Assembly: GCA_015227615.1 (NCBI GenBank)
Contig: JAALGZ010000011.1
Coordinates: 1,178,001 to 1,242,000, forward strand
Length of the DNA stretch: 64,000 nucleotides
Direction: 5' to 3'
Source of the DNA: Labyrinthula sp. Ha
Taxonomy: Eukaryota > Sar > Bigyra > Labyrinthulida > Labyrinthulaceae
Shown here: positions 56,834 through 64,000 of the stretch, piece by piece
Layout of the letters: every line of letters begins with the position of its first letter
Numbering within the stretch: the stretch's first letter is position 1
The notes under the pieces: generated by a model
Told to the model about the DNA's origin: nothing
The model's database searches: none
What the model saw: only the letters and a program-made list of their open reading frames with translations
Position numbers and translations under genes: made by a program

Positions 56834-57133
56834 TTAGAACTCAACTTGCATCCTTTTCCATTTCTGGAACAGGTCCATAAAAAGTTCTCCGTTTCTTTGA
56901 CGGTTTTCTACTTTAAGAGTTTTGAAGTATCTTTCAATGGCACTTTGTTCTCGTTCAGTATTTTCATTCACCTCAAACAAAAAACAATCTGCATGAAACT
57001 TTCGCGTGATTTCTTTCCATGAACGTTTTGTTAAGTACGGATTTATAAACAGTGAGTCAAAAATATTCCCAACCAACACGATTCGTTCAAGTTCAGTCCA
57101 CTGCCTCAAGGTTCTTATCTTTTTTGGACCCAT
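56834..57133 (-). CDS. Small Myb/SANT-like protein
   Basis: 99 residues, complete from ATG to stop. Tryptophans at RTLRQWTELE and KRSWKEITRKFH are spaced like the first and second helices of a Myb/SANT or trihelix fold. A third helix-like stretch, REQSAIERYFKTLKVENR, is where a DNA-reading helix would be, though its usual Trp is Tyr or Phe. The acidic-basic pattern reads as real coding sequence. I infer a DNA- or chromatin-binding role with low certainty. It is convergent with UNC50, with 61 bp between stops. Confidence 0.55.
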   Translation of the reverse strand: MGPKKIRTLRQWTELERIVLVGNIFDSLFINPYLTKRSWKEITRKFHADCFLFEVNENTEREQSAIERYFKTLKVENRQRNGELFMDLFQKWKRMQVEF

Positions 57134-60100
57134 TTATATTTATCTTGTTCAAACTTTCTACTGTTTACTGTATTGTTTTTGTTTAACGGCTCGCTGATGT
57201 TCAAATTCAACGGCTTCGACTTTATTCTGTACTTACATGTTTCCACAGATAGTTCTAAGTTCTCTACATTAAATCCCATTATCCCGGAAATTGCCCAAAA
57301 TGCAGTTTTAATTACAAGACTAGATTATATGGCTAATCAGGGCAGGGTATAAAATAAAATATATACTGTATCAACATTATAGTTATTACCATTATGATTC
57401 TTGGTAATATATATATTTTGGAACATGCCAAGGAAAATAAAACATTAAGATATTAGAGTAGTTATACTTTTATAATATGCCAATAAACTTTATCAAATAC
57501 ACGATTATTTAATAATAATCCAATAGACATTATTATAAAGGAGTTATTATGCATGTCCTTGTCGTCGCTTTGGGAGCGTTTTACTCATTTTTTACCTTGA
57601 GAAACCTTTTCTTATCTCAAGAGCTCTGGCTTTCTATTTAACCAATAGACAAAATATAGAAAAGACTATACAGTTATATACTATTAAAGTTAACTTATTT
57701 GTTGCCAGAAAGCTTGATATACAAGAAGACAACTTACTTAGAATGAAGTGTGTGGTTCTCAATATACAAGGATATTGTTTCCAGCTGCGTTTCCTAGCTA
57801 TCTTTATATATTTTAGTGAATATGAAGCTAAAAAGACACTAATATGTCCAAAAAAAGAGTTTTTGAGCAAACGTGAGGAAACTGCAAAAGATATCAAAGG
57901 AGTCAGATATATATATACATTTTAAGTTCAGTCGCACTTACCCTGCCAATAGATATGGCCACTTTTCTCCAAGTCTCGAGGAAATACATTCCAGTTACTG
58001 GAACAAAGGTCTTACCTACTATTGCTTCTTCTATTCAGTCAGTTTTACAAGTATAACACGTTGCTGATGACCCTGTACGTCCTCTTCGTCTAGTTGATCC
58101 CCATAATCTAGTCAAAAAAAAATCTACAGCTAAAACTTACTACCCCGGTCAACACCATCGCAACGGAAACCATTAATTTTTGTGAAGCGAACTCCATATC
58201 AGTGATTTGTAAAGTTTTCCAAACTATAAACCCTACAAATGTTATTTCTCCTTGACCCTGTGCCCTCATTAAAGAATAATTAGTGTAGAATGCTAGAGCT
58301 TCTCAATGTAAAGGGGTAAGAAAACAATTAGTAACATTTAGTGAGTCCTTAGACCAAATGACTACGTTATATGATTCACTGTCAACAAATTTCTTGGAAT
58401 TAATCAGTGCGAAATAAACTGGTGACATGGAATTGGCATCCAACAACTGCTGGTAGAGCTTGTAGCTCGTAAAAATACGCATGCTCTTGTAAAAAGCAGA
58501 ACCACTGCACGTAATCTAATGAGAACTCAATAGGTTCAAATATGCTTTATCATTTTATACAAGTTCCATGAAATACATCTGGTTCACATGCTTGAACTGG
58601 ATCCTTTTAAGCTAACTTTCTGAATTCTCGCAGCTTGGCCCAGTATTTAGAAGCTCTGTTCGAAACGTTCTTTGGAGATTATGTATAAAGAACTCAGCCA
58701 CAGGAAGAGCTGAAAGTTCTTATTACCCTTCGGCACCCTGACAATCTAACTTTGTTTCTCCATACGCTTTGTGTATTAAATTCTTTCAAAATATTTAGTA
58801 CCACGCATGAATCTGAAGAGTAATTGATACAAACTCTACATATAAATCTCACGAAGCTTATATGCACTTTTGTTAGTTTCTCGTTTAATTGCTAACAAAA
58901 CTTCAGTATTACCAAGAACTGCTTTGTCAAAAATATTTTTGGCGACTTGGAATAACAACGTTTGGCTTAAGTTAGGTTGTAGAAAATTGTTTCATGGCAA
59001 AAATGTTGTTTGTTTTGGCCTAGGCATGTGTTTCTAAGAGGTTACTATAAAGTGTTTACTCCCTATCAAAGCACAAAAAACTAACTCGCAAAAACAAAAT
59101 GAAGTACCTGGAAATGCTACAACACCAGCCCTTCATGTTATATGATGCTTAGCATTAGTGTGAAGTAAACCCCTGACACCTGGAGCGAAGTAAAAGGTTC
59201 AGGATTTAAGTTCAAGGTTCGTTAAAGGAAAGACGCTAACACGGAAGATTATTGACATTCATGCTTAAGCCAAGCTCATAATAAAGTTGTTTTCATAAAA
59301 ACTTCTGGAACAAACAACTTTAAAGGAACCATCTTTGGGGTAAAGGCTTTTAGGAACCAGTTTAGGTAAGTGATTCAACGCTACTATCTTGGAGATATTA
59401 TAGATCTATCAGTCTTGAGCGCACCATGCGAGACTCTAGGCTGGTGTTAAAGCTAGAGGCATTGTTTGAGCACTTAGGCTAGATTCTTCATGCAATTAGC
59501 TGTGGTTATTCTAATTTCTTTTTCAAAACTCGAGTCTCCTTCATAGTTGAATACGTTTCAAATTTCCCTTTTCTAGGCTTTAAGTGGATATGAAAAACCG
59601 TGGCTATGTATATATGTGTATATTTAAAGTACCAAATACTTGTATAGACCGCCGTCTCTTATCCTTGGTTGGAACAATCATAAAAAAGCCAATATTATTA
59701 TCTATGACAAGCAATTCAAATAAAGCTTGCATCTACTGCTACGTATTGTCCTGCAGAGCTAAATGTTAACGGAAACTTCGCCATTGCGAAAGAAAACTCA
59801 TAGTTGGTATCTAGATTTTCGTAGTTAGTTGCTCTGAGGAAAACATAATACTTTATTATATTCTAGAATAATAAATCCTAAAATAGGCTCTAGTCGTTAT
59901 GGTTAATTAGAATCAGCCATATTATAATAAGTTAAATAAAAGTAAAGAAGTATACAATATACAGTACTTGAAACTAATTATTACTGGAAGATACTTTAAT
60001 GTTAATTGAATTCTAATACCAGAGAGAAGTATGTTCTCTCTATGCTTAACAGCCCCACCTAAAGCTTGAGTGCTCAACGAAGCTAGATATTTCTTGCAGT

Positions 60101-61183
60101 GGTACTTTGGTAGAACGATGAAAACCTCAGCACATGTGTCTGGTTCTGCTAATGTTTAAGCTTAGATTTTTCTTCAATACTTAAAACTATGAATGAAAAA
60201 TACAACAAACATACCATAAAATTTATAGTTACTTCACCTAAAACTAAGACATAGTTGTATTATAGTTACCAGGAAACCATAAGAGGGAAAGAAGTCTTAC
60301 CAAAGATAGTTTATTACTCAAACTTAGGAACCTATTAAATCCATAGTCTTAGAAGGAATCTTTATTTATTCTAAATCTCATAACAAAAAAAGAAATAGGA
60401 ACACTATTTTTACATAGAGAAAAGTAAGTGTATATTAATCTCTTTGGCTATATGACAATTAGTACTTATTTTTCGATAATTTAGGTATGTACTTAAGGCG
60501 ATGTTTGACCTATAAGCGGAGTATTCCCTACAGTTTGTATTTTGGGCAATTAGGTCTTAAGTAAGTGTGGCAATATATTTAAAGAAAAGATAATTTAACC
60601 AAATACTATTAACTAAGGAAAATGCGAGGGTAAAGATTATTCAGAACAAGATCGCATCAGAAGATGATCCCTAGTGTGCATTAATGATACAGGAACCTAT
60701 TCTAGCGTGGGATCCGTTGAATTGACTATTTGCTTACATTTTATAAACTCTACCTACCGAGACAGAAAAAAACTTACAGTGCTAATATCTTGTAAACTAA
60801 TGATTCTATAACTTAACCAATAAGCTAAGTCGTAAGCAACCTCATTAAGATCAGTTTCATCTTAATTATCATCTTTATAGGCCCAAGAAGCTATATAATA
60901 TCGTTTATATTCATGAATCCATTCATTTTCAGTAAAACTGCAATATTTTCCTATGTCATTAACCTAGAATATCTATATTAGGGGTGATTTTAAGCTCCCT
61001 CAGAGCTTATCCGCTTCACGTCAGCCGGTAAACAACTAAAACCAAATATAATCCTTGAAACCTTAACGTTAGGTACCATAACATTTCGCCACGTCGACTA
61101 GGAAGAACTAATTAGACAAATATACAAAACTATCGACACATAAACAAAGCAACAAGTTCATATCTGATACTGGACCGTATCGA
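57134..61183. other. Gene-free stretch
   Basis: About 4 kb, AT-rich, upstream of both the Myb-like and the lipase genes. No gene, RNA or repeat could be supported. Short open frames such as 57634-57897 (minus) have no motif. Confidence 0.4.
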
Positions 61184-62491
61184 ATGAAAAACGATTTTTC
61201 AAGTTCTTCAAATACGGTAATTTTTGTCCATGGTCTCGGTGGATGGGGTCCTGAGGAATTTCTAGGTTTTCCCTACTGGGCATATACCGATCTTTTCAGA
61301 AAGAAAAACTTTACCACAAAAGTAGCCACTCTTGGAAAGTTTACATCCAACTGGGATCGAGCTTGTGAGCTGTACGCACAAATTTTAGGACAAATAACTG
61401 ATTATGGATCATGCCATGCAGCAAAATATGGTCATATGAGGTTTGGCAAGGATTTCACGGGATCAGGTTTGTACCCAGAATGGTCAGAGAAACACAAAGT
61501 TCATTTAATCGGTCATTCGATGGGTGGACAAACTATGATTTTACTAGAAAAACTTTTACGCGATGGCTCTTTATGTCCTGGAGATGATTCTTCAATGTTT
61601 ACAGGGGGTAAGAAGTGGATTGAAAGCATTACAGCGATTAGCGGAACACTTACAGGGACTTCACTAGTGGATGTGAATGGGGATGATTTTATAGATTTTA
61701 TAAGATATTTTCAAGTAGGTCTTGCTGAACTTGTAGATAATTCAACTATTGAAAATTTATATGATGTTGATTTGGAATATTGGGGGATTAATAAGATAAA
61801 AGGGGAGAGCTTAGAAGAGTATTGGAATAGAGCCCAGAGATCCGGAGTTTTGTCGTCTGACAATAAAGATTTTAGTATTTATGATTTGTCTTCTGAGGGT
61901 GCGCTGGAAATTAATAACTTACATCGGAGATTATACCCAGAAACGTATTATTTCAGTTATAGAACATCGCGAACATATCGAACTAGAAAATGTTTTCTTG
62001 GTCTGTTTTTTTGCGGGGATTGGTTTGAAGAACCATATTTTTTAATGTCCCCATTTTTGAAAGAGTCTAGTAGAGTAATTGGAAGAGAGAGTGAGGATGT
62101 AGATCGAAAGAATGACGGATTAGTTCCGGTTCATCGACAAGCGTGTCCATTTGAAAAAGAAAATGCTACGTACTGTGTAAGAATAGAAAACGGGTTTGAT
62201 CAGTTTCAAAGGGGGATCTGGTATTACCAAGATTTTAATCGCTTGGACCACCTGCAAGTTCTTCTTCGAAAACCTGGGTTAGACATTCTTAATGAGCCAT
62301 ATATTTTATTCTCTGATCTAGCAGATCGCTTACAGTCTATTTCGAGACAAAATCAAGATTTCCAGGAGAAATCTAAGGTGTTTGATTTTAAGTGGTTCTT
62401 TCTGTTTGTTTGCGTGTTTTTATTGATGGCCATGTGCAGTTTGCGAAAGAGGAAGTCTGCAAACCAGACTTTAGAAGAACCTTTGATATAG
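61184..62491 (+). CDS. Bacterial-type family I.5 lipase with C-terminal membrane segment
   Basis: 435 residues. Triacylglycerol lipase closely patterned on the Geobacillus/Staphylococcus family: FVHGLGGWGPEEFLGFPYWA, TSNWDRACELYAQ, CHAAKYGHMRFGKDF, HLIGHSMGGQTMILLE. The catalytic triad is Ser112 (GHSMG), Asp311 (RKNDGLVPV) and His356 (LDHLQVL). The Asp in NWDRACE and the two His in CHAAKYGH are at the positions of the structural zinc site of that family; the fourth ligand is less clear (LYDVDLEYWG). A single membrane segment at about 401-420 and a basic tail ending EEPLI are not part of bacterial enzymes. No N-terminal signal is seen. This could be a tail-anchored lipase facing the cytosol. 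It is convergent with the HECT gene, 65 bp apart. Confidence 0.92.
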   Translation: MKNDFSSSSNTVIFVHGLGGWGPEEFLGFPYWAYTDLFRKKNFTTKVATLGKFTSNWDRACELYAQILGQITDYGSCHAAKYGHMRFGKDFTGSGLYPEWSEKHKVHLIGHSMGGQTMILLEKLLRDGSLCPGDDSSMFTGGKKWIESITAISGTLTGTSLVDVNGDDFIDFIRYFQVGLAELVDNSTIENLYDVDLEYWGINKIKGESLEEYWNRAQRSGVLSSDNKDFSIYDLSSEGALEINNLHRRLYPETYYFSYRTSRTYRTRKCFLGLFFCGDWFEEPYFLMSPFLKESSRVIGRESEDVDRKNDGLVPVHRQACPFEKENATYCVRIENGFDQFQRGIWYYQDFNRLDHLQVLLRKPGLDILNEPYILFSDLADRLQSISRQNQDFQEKSKVFDFKWFFLFVCVFLLMAMCSLRKRKSANQTLEEPLI

Positions 62492-62556
62492 AAAATTTGT
62501 ATACAAACTAGACTTAGTAAATGTAAATATCGCCTTATGTACAAATGTTTCATGTT

Positions 62557-64000
62557 CTAATCAAGTGCAAAGTAATCTTGTCCTTCTTGTATAGCTTGCA
62601 GCAGCTTTGATCTTAGTATTGATTTAGAACCATAACTGGGAAGTTTCAAATAAACTAGACAGGTTCCACAAGAGGGTAAAGGCATGCCCTCTCCCTCACC
62701 AACAGTACGTTTTACTACTGTTAATTTAGGGTTTATCTGATCCCATCCACCAGGAGGAAGGCGGTTTGTCCCTGTGATAAACTTAAGAAAAAGTTGCTTG
62801 TCTCTTGGAGATAAGTTAACCAAGACATCAACTAGATCTAGAATCTCCGGAGAGTCACGTTTATATCCATGTTTTGGGATTATATTTCGCTGCACCTCAT
62901 CAAACTTCCAACTTAGAAGATCTGGGCTCGATGAGTTAGTAAATACAAGACGTAGCTCAGCAACCGTAAAAAGCGATAAAGGAGAATGTCGAGTCTTCCT
63001 TTTTCCTGTCTGCAATACCAAATCTATATTCTTTCTGACAACATGCAAATTTTCTTCGACTGAATGAATAAAAACTTCTGATACTAAGCTTTGGAGGTAC
63101 TCCTCTAGATTATTTACTGTAACTGGTTCAGGGTCCTTTCCTTTCAAGTGTTGGGTGTCACCTAGGCGGTATTCCCTGCTCTTCGTATCATACCGAAAAG
63201 ATAAACACAGATTCTTAATTTCTTTCTTAAGTGCCTTTCTATCTTTTTTCTTGCTTCCATGAATCTTTTTTCCTAATTCCTTTTTTCGTATTAACAGAGA
63301 ATAAAGGTACTTCAATGACTGCCATAAAATCGGGTCTAGAGTTCGAAGGCTCAATAACACTCGTATAAAACGTGATCTTTCATTTTTAGTGGACTGAAGT
63401 AGATACAAAAAGGTTTCACTGATGGGAAGATCAACAGAGAGTTTTTTTCTTAAACTCAAGCCAAGAAGTCGACCAGTTGCAACCCAAAAATAACTTTGAT
63501 TCTTGTCATCTAATGGTTCAGGGAAAAGGTGAATCTTTGCATTCTGATTATCAGTTCCACGAAATCCTTTCACTATAACTTCTGAATCTGGGTTAATGAT
63601 CTGTGCTGAAGTGTTAGAGAAGAATTCTGTAGTCGGCCCTAGACCATAACCAGCTTCTCCTTGAAATTGAACCATTAGCTTTCCCAAGCTTTCAAAAGTA
63701 ATACTCTTACCAAAGGCCGTGTACTGCGGGCTACTTTCATTACCAGTTTTGCATGCAAGCAGAAACAAGATTAAACTTTTCAGACTATCTTCGCGAGAAA
63801 CAATTACTCTGCGTTTTCGCTCCAGTGGAATTCTCAAGTCCTCATAAAAGTGATGCGACCTAACAGGTATACCATTGCTTGAGACAACAGATGCCGTTCT
63901 TTGAGGGATGATATGAAGTTGACGCGAGTCGGATCTCGCTATCAAATGGTGACCGGATGATCGTTGGGCTTCTAATCTTTTATTAATAAAGCACTGCAGT
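62557..64000 (-). CDS. HECT E3 ubiquitin ligase, UPL3/TRIP12 type (C-terminal part, cut by window end)
   Basis: The frame is open from 62557 to the window edge (at least 480 codons), so the 5' part is missing. The visible part is the HECT domain: VQFQGEAGYGLGPTTEFFSN (N-lobe, like GTGLGPTLEFY of UPL3/TRIP12/UFD4), LLGLSLRKKLSVDLPI, LRLVFTNSSSPDLLSWKFDE, LFLKFITGTNRLPPGGWDQI, and the catalytic cysteine in LPSCGTCLVYLKLPSY, 34 residues from the C-terminus. It ends QEGQDYFALD, like the HEGQGSFHLS end of UPL3. Family members ubiquitinate via a Cys-thioester, often for N-degron or ubiquitin-fusion degradation. A basic insertion (KKELGKKIHGSKKKDRKALK) lies inside the N-lobe. Confidence 0.93.
   Translation of the reverse strand, partial: LQCFINKRLEAQRSSGHHLIARSDSRQLHIIPQRTASVVSSNGIPVRSHHFYEDLRIPLERKRRVIVSREDSLKSLILFLLACKTGNESSPQYTAFGKSITFESLGKLMVQFQGEAGYGLGPTTEFFSNTSAQIINPDSEVIVKGFRGTDNQNAKIHLFPEPLDDKNQSYFWVATGRLLGLSLRKKLSVDLPISETFLYLLQSTKNERSRFIRVLLSLRTLDPILWQSLKYLYSLLIRKKELGKKIHGSKKKDRKALKKEIKNLCLSFRYDTKSREYRLGDTQHLKGKDPEPVTVNNLEEYLQSLVSEVFIHSVEENLHVVRKNIDLVLQTGKRKTRHSPLSLFTVAELRLVFTNSSSPDLLSWKFDEVQRNIIPKHGYKRDSPEILDLVDVLVNLSPRDKQLFLKFITGTNRLPPGGWDQINPKLTVVKRTVGEGEGMPLPSCGTCLVYLKLPSYGSKSILRSKLLQAIQEGQDYFALD

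Overview
The window looks like nuclear DNA of an AT-rich unicellular eukaryote. The genes use the standard code and end in ordinary TAA, TAG or TGA stops. There are core histones, a likely mitochondrial aminotransferase, an exosome subunit, a DHHC acyltransferase, UNC-50 and a HECT ligase. Two secreted or membrane proteins carry Pro-Thr 'PTxxPT' repeats of a kind common in stramenopiles. Introns are extremely short: 13 inferred, 27-31 nt, all GT-AG. Similar introns of about 30 nt are known from the stramenopile Blastocystis, so a heterotrophic stramenopile is my best guess. This is an inference, not a proof.

Layout. 0-1.7 kb: histone cluster (end of H2A, H2B, H4), each gene followed by a histone-type 3' stem-loop. 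2.7-11.7 kb: two proteins that share two unnamed motifs, one membrane-bound and one soluble, separated by about 6 kb of apparently non-coding DNA with a LINE relic. 11.8-14.6 kb: a head-to-head pair of aspartate aminotransferases, one with a mitochondrial presequence and one without. 14.6-22.8 kb: a desert holding a decayed minus-strand coding relic. 22.8-25.5 kb: a GT32 glycosyltransferase and a bifunctional PFKFB, convergent. 29.3-34.3 kb: a small-molecule kinase fused to an inositol-monophosphatase-like phosphatase, convergent with an LRR-Roc-COR (Roco) gene whose LRRs lie one per exon. Two inverted copies of a roughly 450-bp non-coding repeat with terminal inverted repeats flank this pair. 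39.2-47.5 kb: a dense island with RRP4 exosome subunit, a small basic protein, a VWA surface protein, a copper PHM-like monooxygenase, MYG1 exonuclease, a Pro-Thr repeat surface protein and a DHHC palmitoyltransferase. 52.3-57.1 kb: a polytopic alpha/beta-hydrolase-like protein lacking the nucleophile serine, a cytochrome-b5-reductase-like flavoprotein, UNC-50 and a small Myb/SANT-like protein. 61.2-64 kb: a bacterial-type family I.5 lipase with a C-terminal membrane segment, and a UPL3/TRIP12-type HECT ligase cut by the window end.

Genes sit in tight groups. Convergent stop codons are as close as 20-70 bp and divergent starts as close as 78-275 bp. Gene-free stretches of 4-8 kb separate the groups. 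Splicing the short introns repairs several reading frames exactly at conserved motifs: the DHHC cysteine, the exosome core, the LRRs and a GPI-like tail. This is the strongest internal evidence that the introns are real. No single pathway unites the window. It mixes housekeeping genes with lineage-specific surface proteins.
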